From DASZPL01 sp035550315 (GTDB lineage: Bacteria; Actinomycetota; Actinomycetes; JAFAQI01): a stretch of DNA of 64,000 bases. Of the stretch, positions 38,787 to 46,969 are shown one piece after another. The notes beneath the pieces are model-generated. The model worked only from the letters and a program-made list of their open reading frames with translations. It searched no databases and was not told the origin of the DNA. A program made the translations under genes and the position numbers. Every line of letters begins with the position of its first letter. Positions within the stretch are counted from its first letter, which is position 1. The stretch lies in contig DASZPL010000094.1 of assembly GCA_035550315.1 (NCBI GenBank), forward strand, positions 1 through 64,000, written 5' to 3'.

Positions 38787-39365
38787 TCAAGCCGTCGGGT
38801 CTTCACCGCGGTCGAGGGCGGCCCACGCCTGCGCGTCGGGATCGACCGGTTTCGGCTCGGCGGTGGCGGGCGACGGCGCCGTCGGCGCGTCGTACTTCGC
38901 ACCCATCCGAGCCCAGTTGCGAGAGCGCGCCACCACCACGGCTCCAACCACGACGGCGACCAGGCCACCGAGCAACGCCGGCACCCACCAGCCGTTCGCC
39001 CCGGCATGCACGGCCACGCCGCGGACGCCGAGCTCCTTGTCCTCCAAGGCGCCGGAGACGTCGCCGCGTGCGGTCACCGCCACGCCGAGCGCGGCCGCCC
39101 CGACGAACACGACCAGGGCACCGACGACGCGCCGCAACACGCCCCGGCTGGCGATCACGGCGCCGGCGAGGGCCAGCAGGGCGTAGCCCAGCGCAGGCAA
39201 CGCCGGCGCGACGTCTTTGCCGGTGACCGACAGCGGCAAGGATGCGCCGTTCCCCGGTGATGTGACCGTGGCGCGCGACCAGGTTTCAGCGGCCGACAGC
39301 AGCAGCAGCCCGGCACCGACCGCGATGCCGAGCACGGCCTCGACGACGGCGCGCCGGGAGCTCAC
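38787..39365 (-). CDS. Trp-biosynthesis-associated membrane protein (TIGR02234-like)
   Basis: A 192-residue protein with four hydrophobic segments: about 6-26, 50-70, 78-100 and 132-152. The loop TWSRATVTSPG after the first segment and a Pro/Ala-rich C-terminus are typical of the actinobacterial family found next to trpE. The function is unknown. The GTG start overlaps the trpE stop by GTGA (39362-39365), showing tight coupling. Confidence 0.82.
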   Translation of the reverse strand: MSSRRAVVEAVLGIAVGAGLLLLSAAETWSRATVTSPGNGASLPLSVTGKDVAPALPALGYALLALAGAVIASRGVLRRVVGALVVFVGAAALGVAVTARGDVSGALEDKELGVRGVAVHAGANGWWVPALLGGLVAVVVGAVVVARSRNWARMGAKYDAPTAPSPATAEPKPVDPDAQAWAALDRGEDPTA

Positions 39366-40897
39366 GGGTGCCGCAGCGCCTCGGCGGTGGCGAGCGCCTG
39401 CAGCACCGCCGCGGCCTTGTTGCGCGACTCGGTCTCTTCGCTGGCCGGGTCGGAGTCCGCCACGATGCCGGCGCCGGCCTGCACGAACGCATGGCCGTCG
39501 CGCATCACGACGGTGCGGATCGCGATCGCGGTGTCCAGCTCGCCGGCGAAGTCGATGTAGCCGACGACGCCGCCGTAGACCCCGCGCCGGGTCGGCTCCA
39601 GCTCCTCGATGATCTCCATGGCGCGCACCTTGGGCGCGCCCGACAGGGTGCCGGCTGGAAACGCGGCACACAGCACGTCCAACGCGCTCACGTCGCCCGG
39701 TACGTCGCCCACCACCGTCGACACCAGGTGCATCACGTGCGAGAACCGCTCGATCGCCATCAGCTCGACGACCTCGACGCTGCCCGGCTTGCAGACCCGG
39801 CCGAGGTCGTTGCGCCCGAGGTCGACGAGCATCACGTGCTCGGCGCGTTCCTTCGGGTCGGACAGCAGGTCGGCCGCCAGCGCCGCATCCGCCTCCGGAG
39901 TCGCACCGCGCGGGCGGGTGCCCGCGATCGGGTGCATCATCGCGCGGCCGTCCTCGACCTTGATGAGGACCTCCGGTGACGAACCGACGATGTCGAGGTC
40001 GTCGAAGCGCAGCAGATACATGTACGGCGACGGGTTGGCCGCCCGCAACGCCCGGTAGACGTCGAGCGGGTCGGCCGAGGTCGTCACGTCGAACCGCTCC
40101 GACAGCACGACCTGGAAGCAGTCCCCGGCCCGGATGTACTCCTTCGCCGTCTCGACTGCCGCCATGAACTCCGCCGGTGTGCTTCGCTCGGCGAACCCGA
40201 CCGGATCCGGCCGGTCGAGCGGAGCCACAGATGCGTCGGCGGCGCGGCTGAGGTCGGCGGTCATCGCGTCGAGCCGCGCGACGGCGTCGTCGTAGGCCCG
40301 TCCCGGCTCGGTGTCGGCGTGCGGCGTCAGGCCATGAATCACGTTGGCAATCAACACAATCGAGCCATCGCGGTGGTCGAGCACCGCGAGATCGGTCGCC
40401 AGCATGAACGCGAGCTCGGGGATGTCGAGGTCGTCGGTCGCCAGCACCGGCAGCCGCTCCATCCGACGCACCGCGTCGTACCCGAGGAAGCCGACCAGCC
40501 CGCCGGTCAGCGGTGGCAGGTCGGGATGGCGCGGCGCCTGCAACCGCGCGGCCGCGTCGCGCAACGCGTCGAGCGGGTCGTCCGGGTGGTCGTCCGGGCC
40601 GATGCCGGTCCAGACGGCGCGGCCGTCGCGCTCGGCCAGCGTCGCCGCCGATCGGACGCCCACAAAGGAGTAGCGCGACCACACGCCGCCGTGTTCGGCG
40701 GACTCGAGCAGGAACGTGCCGGGGCGGCCGGCCGCCAGCTTGCGATAGGCGCTGATCGGTGTTTCCGCATCGGCGAGCAACCGGCGGACGACCGGCACCA
40801 CGCGCTGCTCAGCGAGCGCGGCGACGAAGGCGTCGCGCTCCGCCGTCGGCGTGGCGCCGGACGACGGTCGGGTCGCCGCGGGCGCGGTCCCGGTCAC
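39362..40897 (-). CDS. trpE: Anthranilate synthase component I
   Basis: A 511-residue chorismate-utilising enzyme making anthranilate with TrpG-supplied ammonia. The feedback site motif LLES is present near residue 64, so tryptophan inhibition is expected. Chorismate/Mg residues lie in SPYMYLLRF, PIAGTRPRG, HVMLVDLGRNDLGRV and the C-terminal QAGAGIVADSDPASEE. No TrpG domain is fused and no trpG is in the window. The GTG start overlaps hisI by 4 nt, joining the his and trp blocks. Confidence 0.96.
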   Translation of the reverse strand: MTGTAPAATRPSSGATPTAERDAFVAALAEQRVVPVVRRLLADAETPISAYRKLAAGRPGTFLLESAEHGGVWSRYSFVGVRSAATLAERDGRAVWTGIGPDDHPDDPLDALRDAAARLQAPRHPDLPPLTGGLVGFLGYDAVRRMERLPVLATDDLDIPELAFMLATDLAVLDHRDGSIVLIANVIHGLTPHADTEPGRAYDDAVARLDAMTADLSRAADASVAPLDRPDPVGFAERSTPAEFMAAVETAKEYIRAGDCFQVVLSERFDVTTSADPLDVYRALRAANPSPYMYLLRFDDLDIVGSSPEVLIKVEDGRAMMHPIAGTRPRGATPEADAALAADLLSDPKERAEHVMLVDLGRNDLGRVCKPGSVEVVELMAIERFSHVMHLVSTVVGDVPGDVSALDVLCAAFPAGTLSGAPKVRAMEIIEELEPTRRGVYGGVVGYIDFAGELDTAIAIRTVVMRDGHAFVQAGAGIVADSDPASEETESRNKAAAVLQALATAEALRHP

Positions 40898-41280
40898 GAC
40901 GCGACGCGCTGACCGACCACCGCGCCGAGGTCACCGCCGGCGTCGAAGCAGCGGCGGTCTCCGGTGTGGCAGGCCGCGCCCACCTGGTCGACGGCGACCA
41001 GGACGGCGTCGCCGTCGCAGTCGAGCGCGACCGACTTCACCCACTGCTGGTGGCCCGAGGTCTCGCCCTTCACCCAGTACTCCTGCCGGCTGCGGCTCCA
41101 GTACGTGCAGCGGCCGGTCGTAAGGGTGCGGTGCAGCGCCTCGTCGTCCATCCAGCCCACCATCAGCACCTCGCCGGTGTCCCACTGCTGAGTGACGGCG
41201 GCGATCAGGCCATGATCGTCACGCTTCAGGCGTGCGGCGATGGCGGGGTCGAGGCTGGACGGGCGGGCCGGACCGGACAT
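40894..41280 (-). CDS. hisI: Phosphoribosyl-AMP cyclohydrolase
   Basis: A 128-residue zinc enzyme opening the adenine ring of PR-AMP in histidine synthesis. The core motifs are VLMVGWMDDEALHRTL, YWSRSRQEYWVKGETSGH and the Zn ligands in LDCDGDAVLVAVDQ / AACHTGDRRCF. It is single-function with no HisE fusion. The ATG has GGAG close upstream and lies 22 nt after hisF. Confidence 0.95.
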   Translation of the reverse strand: MSGPARPSSLDPAIAARLKRDDHGLIAAVTQQWDTGEVLMVGWMDDEALHRTLTTGRCTYWSRSRQEYWVKGETSGHQQWVKSVALDCDGDAVLVAVDQVGAACHTGDRRCFDAGGDLGAVVGQRVAS

Positions 41281-41302
41281 GACTCCATTCTGCCGTCCCA
41301 GC

Positions 41303-42073
41303 TCACCGGACGTCGTGGCCAGCGCTTCGCAGCGCCTGCTTCACCTCTCGGATGCGCAGCGTGCCGAAGTGAAAGACGCTCGCCGCGAGCACGGCGTCGG
41401 CGCCCGCGTCGACGGCGGGCGCGAAGTCGGTGACGGCGCCGGCACCTCCCGATGCGATCACAGGGACGCTGACCACCTTGCGCACCGCGGCGATCATGTC
41501 GAGGTCGTAGCCGGCGGTCGTGCCGTCGGCGTCCATCGAGTTGAGCAGGATCTCGCCGACGCCGAGCTCTTGGCCGCGCGCCGCCCACTCGACCGCGTCG
41601 ATCCCGGTGCCCCGCCGGCCACCGTGCGTCGTCACCTCGAAACCGCTCGGCGTCGGCGGCCCGTCGACGACACGGCGCGCGTCCACCGAGAGCACCAGCA
41701 CCTGGTCCCCGAAGCGCGCCGAGATCTCCGCCAGCACCTCCGGCCGGTCGATCGCCGCCGTGTTGACGCCGACCTTGTCGGCGCCGGCGCGCAGCAACCG
41801 GTCGACGTCGTCGACGCTGCGCACTCCCCCACCGACGGTGAGCGGGATGAAGACCTGTTCCGCGGTACGACGGACCACGTCGTACGTCGTCTCCCGGCTC
41901 TGGCTGGACGCGGTGATGTCGAGGAAGACCAGCTCGTCGGCGCCTTCGGCGTCGTAGCTCGCCGCGAGCTCGACCGGATCGCCGGCGTCCCGCAGGTCGC
42001 GGAAGTTGATGCCTTTCACCACCCGCCCGGCATCGACGTCCAGACACGGGATCACCCGCACCGCGACCGTCAT
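41303..42073 (-). CDS. hisF: Imidazole glycerol phosphate synthase, cyclase subunit
   Basis: A 256-residue TIM barrel that uses ammonia from HisH to form IGP and AICAR. The catalytic Asp is in RVIPCLDVDAGRVVKG (N-terminal) and the second Asp in EILLNSMDADGTTAGYD. Phosphate loops are VGGGVRSVDD and ASGGAG. The ATG overlaps the priA stop by ATGA (42070-42073), which fixes the start; in-frame codons upstream belong to priA's antiphase. Confidence 0.97.
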   Translation of the reverse strand: MTVAVRVIPCLDVDAGRVVKGINFRDLRDAGDPVELAASYDAEGADELVFLDITASSQSRETTYDVVRRTAEQVFIPLTVGGGVRSVDDVDRLLRAGADKVGVNTAAIDRPEVLAEISARFGDQVLVLSVDARRVVDGPPTPSGFEVTTHGGRRGTGIDAVEWAARGQELGVGEILLNSMDADGTTAGYDLDMIAAVRKVVSVPVIASGGAGAVTDFAPAVDAGADAVLAASVFHFGTLRIREVKQALRSAGHDVR

Positions 42074-42819
42074 GCCACGGCTGCCAACGCATCCGGCAGG
42101 GTGAAGGCGCCGGCGTAGAGCGCCTTGCCGAGGATGGCGCCCTCGACGCCGAGCGGTTGCAGCGATCGCAGCGCCTCGAGGTCGGCCAGGCTGCTGACGC
42201 CGCCGCTGGCCACCACCAGGCGGTCGGTCGCCGCGCAGACCTCGCGGAGCAGGTCGAGGTTGGGCCCGGTCATGGTGCCGTCGCGGCGGACGTCGGTGAC
42301 GACGTAACGCGCGCAACCGTCGGCGTCGAGCCGCGCCAGCACGTCGAACAGCTCGCCACCGTCACGGGTCCAGCCGCGCGCCGACAGCGTGGTGCCACGG
42401 ACGTCGAGGCCGACCGCGATCCGGTCGCCGTGTCGTGCGATCGCGGCGCGCACCCAGTCGGGACGCTCCAGCGCGGCAGTGCCGATGATGACGCGCGCGC
42501 ACCCGGTGGCCAGCGCGGCCGCCAGTGAGTCGTCGTCACGGATCCCGCCGGAGAGCTCGACCGCGACGTCCAGCCGGCCGACCAGCTCGGCGATCAGGTC
42601 CCGGTTCGAGCCGCGGCCGAAGGCAGCATCGAGGTCGACCAGATGCACCCAGCTCGCGCCGCCGGCCTGCCATGCCAGGGCGGCGTCCAGCGGCGCGCCA
42701 TAGACGGTCTCGGATCCGGCCTCACCTTGCACCAGCCGCACGGCCTGCCCGTCGGCGACGTCCACGGCGGGCAGCAGCACGAACTCGCCGGCGGTGGCGT
42801 CGGCGGCGGTTCCGGTCAC
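42070..42819 (-). CDS. priA: ProFAR/PRA isomerase PriA (HisA/TrpF)
   Basis: A 249-residue (beta-alpha)8 barrel. In actinobacteria PriA performs both the HisA isomerisation of ProFAR and the TrpF isomerisation of phosphoribosyl anthranilate. The catalytic Asp pair lies in LLPAVDVADGQAVRL and YVVTDVRRDGTMTGPN. The Arg of the substrate-switching loop is in RVIIGTAALERPDWV. No trpF was found here, which fits a dual role. The GTG at 42819 has TACCTT 6 nt upstream, indicating a leaderless start independent of the upstream gamma-glutamyltransferase gene. Confidence 0.94.
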   Translation of the reverse strand: MTGTAADATAGEFVLLPAVDVADGQAVRLVQGEAGSETVYGAPLDAALAWQAGGASWVHLVDLDAAFGRGSNRDLIAELVGRLDVAVELSGGIRDDDSLAAALATGCARVIIGTAALERPDWVRAAIARHGDRIAVGLDVRGTTLSARGWTRDGGELFDVLARLDADGCARYVVTDVRRDGTMTGPNLDLLREVCAATDRLVVASGGVSSLADLEALRSLQPLGVEGAILGKALYAGAFTLPDALAAVA

Positions 42820-42825
42820 CGCGAC

Positions 42826-42831
42826 AAGGTA
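42826..42831 (-). promoter_or_regulatory. -10 hexamer TACCTT for priA
   Basis: It ends 6 nt before the priA GTG in the 29-nt gap after the gamma-glutamyltransferase gene; it predicts a leaderless priA-hisF-hisI-trpE transcript. Confidence 0.45.
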
Positions 42832-42848
42832 ATCGGTCGCGTTGCGGG

Positions 42849-44603
42849 TCAGCGCCCGGCGGCGTACGCCTGGCTGCCTCGCGGGTCGGCCGCGGCCAGC
42901 CGGACGTCGCCTTGGCGGGCGACCGCGCTCACCCGGCCGAGGCTCCAGGGGCCGGAGACCGCGACGTCGTGACCGCGGCTGCGCAGCGCTTCGACGACGT
43001 CGCGGTCGAGTCGCTCCTCGACGGCGAGCCGGCCGGGTTGCGCGAGCCGCGGGAAGAACGATCCCGGGAAGTGGTCGGAGTGGAACATCGGCGCCTCGAT
43101 CGCCGCCTGCAGGTCGAGGTCTCCGTGGATGACGCCGAGCAGGAACTGCAGCGTCCACTGGTCCTGCTGGTCACCGCCGGGCGTGCCGAAGGCCAGCCAT
43201 GGCTCGTCGTCGCGGAACGCGATCGACGGCGACAGCGTGGTCCGCGGCCGCGCGCCGGGGCGCAGCGAGCTCGGCAGGCCGGGCGTCAGCCAGAACATCT
43301 GCATCCGGGTGCCGAGGCAGAAGCCGAGCTCGGGGATGCACGGAGAGCTCTGCAGCCAACCGCCGCTCGGCGTGGCCGACACCAGGTTCCCGGCGCGATC
43401 GACGACGTCGATGTGGCAGGTGTCGCCGGTCGTCGGCTCGCCGGTGCCGATCGCGGCGAGGGCCTCGGCCAGGTCGACGACCGGCGGCAGCATCGGCTGC
43501 ACTCCGTCGACCTCGCCCGGGCGCTGCTCGAGGCTGGCGGTGTCGCCGACGAGCCGTCGCCGGGCGGCGTTGTAGTCGTCGGCGAGCAGCCGGGCGACGA
43601 GGCCGTCGACCCGCGGCGTGTCGCCGTACCACGCCTCCCGGTCGGCGAACGCGAGCTTGGCGCACTCGGTGACGGTGTGGACGTAGTCGGTCGACAGGAA
43701 ACCCATGGCGTCGAGGTCGAAGCCCGAGAGCAGCGCCAGCTGTTGCAGGAAGACCGGGCCTTGTCCCCACGGTCCGGTCTTGTAGACCGTGGCGCGGCCG
43801 TAGCGATAGCTCTCCGGCAGTTCGACGGTCGCATGCCACGACGCCAAGTCGTCGGCCGTGAGCAGCCCGCCATGGGCCCGGCCGGAGGAGTCGGGCCAGG
43901 GACGGCCGGCGCAGAACTCGTCGATGGCGGCGGCGACGAAACCGGCGTACCACGCGTCGCGGGCGGCATCGATCTGCGCGTCGCGGTCACTACCGGCGGC
44001 CTCGGCTGCGCCAACAATCCGCTGATAGGTGGCGGCGACGCCCGGGCTGGTCAACCTGGCACCCGGTTGTGGCGGTTTGCCGCCGGGGAGCCAGGCCGCG
44101 GCCGAGGTCGGCCAGGACTCGACGAACATCGGCCCGACCGCCTCGAGGGCGCCGGCGATGCCCGGCAGCACCGGATAGCCGTGATCGGCGTAGTGGATCG
44201 CATAGTCGAGCACGTCGCGCAGCCGCCACGTCCCCCAGCGCTGCAGCAACTCCAGCCAGCCGCCGAACGCGCCGGGAACGGCCGCGGCGAGCAGGCCCGT
44301 CCCCGGGACCAGATCGAGGCCGAGGTCGGTGAACCGGTCGATGGTGGCGGCGGCCGGCGCGACGCCCTGGCCGCAGACGACGTGCACGGCCCGGTCGCGC
44401 TCCGACCAGAACACGATCGGCACCTCGCCGCCGGGACCGTTCAGGTGCGGCTCGACCACCTGCAGGACGAAGCCGCCGGCGACGATGGCGTCGAAGGCGT
44501 TGCCGCCTCGCTCCAACACGCTCATCGCCGCCGCCGACGCGAGCCAGTGCGTGCTCGCGGCCATGCCGAAGTCGCCGACCAACGTCGGCCGCGTCGCCGT
44601 CAC
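42849..44603 (-). CDS. Gamma-glutamyltransferase-family Ntn-hydrolase inside the his cluster
   Basis: A 584-residue protein of the GGT/cephalosporin acylase family. The expected autocleavage nucleophile is Thr395 in TGDTCHIDVVDRAGN, where the family usually has T-T-H; the downstream PSGGWLQSSP oxyanion segment and FGTPGGDQQDQ motif are present, and the N-terminal substrate Arg region is altered (LNGPGGEVPIVFW). No signal peptide is seen, so it is predicted cytosolic, unlike classical periplasmic GGT. The GTG start has GAGGTG 5 nt upstream. It lies between hisH and priA, separated from hisH by a 79-bp palindromic gap. The substrate is unknown; it may hydrolyse gamma-glutamyl peptides or another amide. 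Confidence 0.88.
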   Translation of the reverse strand: MTATRPTLVGDFGMAASTHWLASAAAMSVLERGGNAFDAIVAGGFVLQVVEPHLNGPGGEVPIVFWSERDRAVHVVCGQGVAPAAATIDRFTDLGLDLVPGTGLLAAAVPGAFGGWLELLQRWGTWRLRDVLDYAIHYADHGYPVLPGIAGALEAVGPMFVESWPTSAAAWLPGGKPPQPGARLTSPGVAATYQRIVGAAEAAGSDRDAQIDAARDAWYAGFVAAAIDEFCAGRPWPDSSGRAHGGLLTADDLASWHATVELPESYRYGRATVYKTGPWGQGPVFLQQLALLSGFDLDAMGFLSTDYVHTVTECAKLAFADREAWYGDTPRVDGLVARLLADDYNAARRRLVGDTASLEQRPGEVDGVQPMLPPVVDLAEALAAIGTGEPTTGDTCHIDVVDRAGNLVSATPSGGWLQSSPCIPELGFCLGTRMQMFWLTPGLPSSLRPGARPRTTLSPSIAFRDDEPWLAFGTPGGDQQDQWTLQFLLGVIHGDLDLQAAIEAPMFHSDHFPGSFFPRLAQPGRLAVEERLDRDVVEALRSRGHDVAVSGPWSLGRVSAVARQGDVRLAAADPRGSQAYAAGR

Positions 44604-44618
44604 GCCATCACCTCGCTT

Positions 44619-44679
44619 GATCGTTGTGCGACCGCCGTGCCAAATCTCGAGAATTCGGCGCGGTCATCGCACGATGATC
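44619..44679. repeat. Imperfect 61-bp palindrome after hisH
   Basis: Bounded by GATC at each end, with arms GATCGTTGTGCG...ACCGC and GCGGT...CGCACGATGATC and a centre around CTCGAG. It lies 4 nt past the hisH stop and before the gamma-glutamyltransferase start. It could attenuate transcription between hisH and the next gene. Confidence 0.5.
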
Positions 44680-44682
44680 TTG

Positions 44683-45318
44683 TTAGGACAGTGACTTGAC
44701 CCAGTTGCGGAGCACCGCGAGGCCGGCGTCGCCCGACTTCTCCGGGTGGAACTGGGTGCCTGCCACGACGCCGGCTTCGACCGCGGCGACGAACTGTTCG
44801 CCGTGTGTCGTCAGCGTCTCGGCCAGGCCGGTGCCGTCGCCGCCGCTCGGCTGCGAGGGCAGTACGGCGTAGGAGTGCACGAAGTAGAACCGCTCCTGCT
44901 CCACGCCGGCGAACAGCGCCGACCCGTCGGCCGGCTGGACGCCGTTCCACCCCATGTGGGGCAGCACCGGCGCGCGCAGCCGCTGCACGTGGCCGGGCAA
45001 GACCCCAATCCCGGCGGTCTCGACGCCGTGCTCCTCGCCCGACGCGTAGAGCACCTGCATGCCGACGCAGATGCCGAGGACCGGCCGGCCGGCCGCGACC
45101 CGCGATCGCACGAGCTCGTCTGCCCCGACCGCCTGGACGCCTGCCATGCAGGCGGCAAACGCGCCGACGCCCGGCACCACCACGCCGTCGGCATCGGCGG
45201 CGGCCGCGACCTCCGACGACACGGTGACCTCCGCGCCGACCTTTGCCAGCGCGCGCTCGGCGGAGCGCAGGTTGCCGGAGCCGTAGTCGACCACCACGAC
45301 GGCGGGCGATCTCGTCAC
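44683..45318 (-). CDS. hisH: Imidazole glycerol phosphate synthase, glutamine amidotransferase subunit
   Basis: A 211-residue class I glutaminase supplying ammonia to HisF. The nucleophile Cys lies in ILGICVGMQVLYASG, with the His-Glu pair in GTQFHPEKSG and the oxyanion strand VVVPGVGAFAA. The length is normal. The GTG start overlaps the hisB stop (GTGA). Confidence 0.96.
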   Translation of the reverse strand: MTRSPAVVVVDYGSGNLRSAERALAKVGAEVTVSSEVAAAADADGVVVPGVGAFAACMAGVQAVGADELVRSRVAAGRPVLGICVGMQVLYASGEEHGVETAGIGVLPGHVQRLRAPVLPHMGWNGVQPADGSALFAGVEQERFYFVHSYAVLPSQPSGGDGTGLAETLTTHGEQFVAAVEAGVVAGTQFHPEKSGDAGLAVLRNWVKSLS

Positions 45319-45902
45319 AGCACGCCCTTCGTCGACGGCACGCCGGGCGACCGCGGGTCGAGGGCGACCGCGTCCCGCAGCGCGCGGGCGACCGCCTTGA
45401 ACTGCGCTTCCACGACGTGGTGGGCGTTGCGCCCGCCGAGCACCCGCACGTGCAGGCAGATCTGCGCGCTGGCGGTCAGCGACTCCCAGATGTGGCGGGT
45501 CAGGCTGGTGTCGTAGCTGCCGATCAGCTCGACCAGCTCCGGCTCCTCGTGCACCAGATACGGCCGGCCGGACAGGTCGACCGCGGCCTGGGCCAGGGTT
45601 TCGTCGAGCGGCACCAACGCATCGCCGAACCGCCGGATCCCGGCCTTGTCGCCGAGCGCCTCGCGGAGCGCCTGGCCGAGCGCCAGCGCCGTGTCCTCGA
45701 CGCTGTGGTGGCTGTCGACCTCGAGGTCGCCGGTCGTCTTGACGGTCAGGTCGAGACCGCCGTGCTTCGCCAGCTGCGCCAGCATGTGGTCGAAGAACGG
45801 GACGCCGGTCGAGACCTCGGACGCGCCGGAGCCGTCCAGGTCGACCGTGACCAGGACCTGCGACTCCTTGGTCGAACGTTCGACCTTCGCGGTGCGGCTC
45901 AC
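45315..45902 (-). CDS. hisB: Imidazoleglycerol-phosphate dehydratase
   Basis: A 195-residue Mn-dependent dehydratase. The metal-binding repeats are FFDHMLAQLAKHGG, DSHHSVEDTALALGQAL and NAHHVVEAQFKAVARAL. There is no HisB phosphatase domain, as expected outside gamma-proteobacteria. The GTG start overlaps hisC by GTGA (45899-45902). Confidence 0.97.
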   Translation of the reverse strand: MSRTAKVERSTKESQVLVTVDLDGSGASEVSTGVPFFDHMLAQLAKHGGLDLTVKTTGDLEVDSHHSVEDTALALGQALREALGDKAGIRRFGDALVPLDETLAQAAVDLSGRPYLVHEEPELVELIGSYDTSLTRHIWESLTASAQICLHVRVLGGRNAHHVVEAQFKAVARALRDAVALDPRSPGVPSTKGVL

Positions 45903-46969
45903 GTGATCGAGTCTTGCAGAGCGGCGAGGAACCGCTGGCATTCCTCGGTGGTGCCGACGGTCACCCGCAGCCAGCCCGGCAGCCCGACGTCGCGGATCAG
46001 CACGCCGTGATCGAGCAACCGCTGCCACACCGCCTGCTCGTCGGTGAAGCCACCGAACAGCACGAAGTTGGCGTCCGAGTCGACCACCACATGCCCGACG
46101 GCGCGCAACGACTCGACCAGGCGGTCACGGTCGGCGCGGATCGCCGCGACCTGGGCGAGCGTCTCGTCGGCGTGCCGCAGCGCCGCCAGTGCGGCTGCCT
46201 GGGTGAGCGCGGACAGGTGGTACGGCAGCCGCACCAGACCGAGTGCCTCGACCACCGCGGGGTCGGCGGCGAGGTAGCCCACCCGGGCGCCGGCGAAGGC
46301 GAACGCCTTCGACATCGTCCGGGTGACGACCAGACGCGGGTTGCCGCCGAGCCGCGACAACAGCGAAGGCTGGTGGGAGAACTCGGCGTACGCCTCGTCG
46401 AGCACCACCATCCCGGGCGCGACGTCGAGCACCGCGTCGAGCACCGCCGGGTCCAGCGCCGTGGCCGTCGGGTTGTTCGGCGAGCACAGGAACACCACGT
46501 CCGGCGCGTGCTCCCGGACGGCAGCGACCGCCGCGTCCGGCGTCAGCGTGAAGTCGGCCGCGCGCGAGGCGGCGATCCACTGCGTGCCGGTCGCGAGGGC
46601 GATCAGCCGGTGCATCGAGTACGACGGCTCGAAGCCGAGCGCGGTGCGGCCGGCGCCGGCGAATGCCTGCAACAGCTGCTGCAGCACCTCGTTGGACCCG
46701 TTCGCCGCCCACACCGAGTCGGCGTCGAGACCGTGACCGAGGTACTTCGCCAGCTGAGTCCGCAGCTGGACGGCGTCGCGGTCCGGGTAGCGGTTCATCG
46801 AGGTCGCAGCGAGCGTCACGGCCTCGCGCAGGTCGCTGACCAAGCCGGCAGGCGGCGGATACGGGTTCTCGTTGGTGTTCAGCCGCACGGTCACGTCGAG
46901 CTGGGGTGCGCCGTACGCCGTCAGTCCCCGCAAGTCCTCGCGCAGCGGCAGCCCGCCGAGCCCGGTCAT
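45899..46969 (-). CDS. hisC: Histidinol-phosphate aminotransferase
   Basis: A 356-residue class I/II PLP aminotransferase. The N-terminal LNTNENPYPPP, the CSPNNPTATAL segment, VLDEAYAEF and the PLP Lys in TRTMSKAFAFAGARVGYL are all present. The ATG at 46967-46969 overlaps the hisD stop (ATGA), fixing the start. Confidence 0.96.
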   Translation of the reverse strand: MTGLGGLPLREDLRGLTAYGAPQLDVTVRLNTNENPYPPPAGLVSDLREAVTLAATSMNRYPDRDAVQLRTQLAKYLGHGLDADSVWAANGSNEVLQQLLQAFAGAGRTALGFEPSYSMHRLIALATGTQWIAASRAADFTLTPDAAVAAVREHAPDVVFLCSPNNPTATALDPAVLDAVLDVAPGMVVLDEAYAEFSHQPSLLSRLGGNPRLVVTRTMSKAFAFAGARVGYLAADPAVVEALGLVRLPYHLSALTQAAALAALRHADETLAQVAAIRADRDRLVESLRAVGHVVVDSDANFVLFGGFTDEQAVWQRLLDHGVLIRDVGLPGWLRVTVGTTEECQRFLAALQDSIT

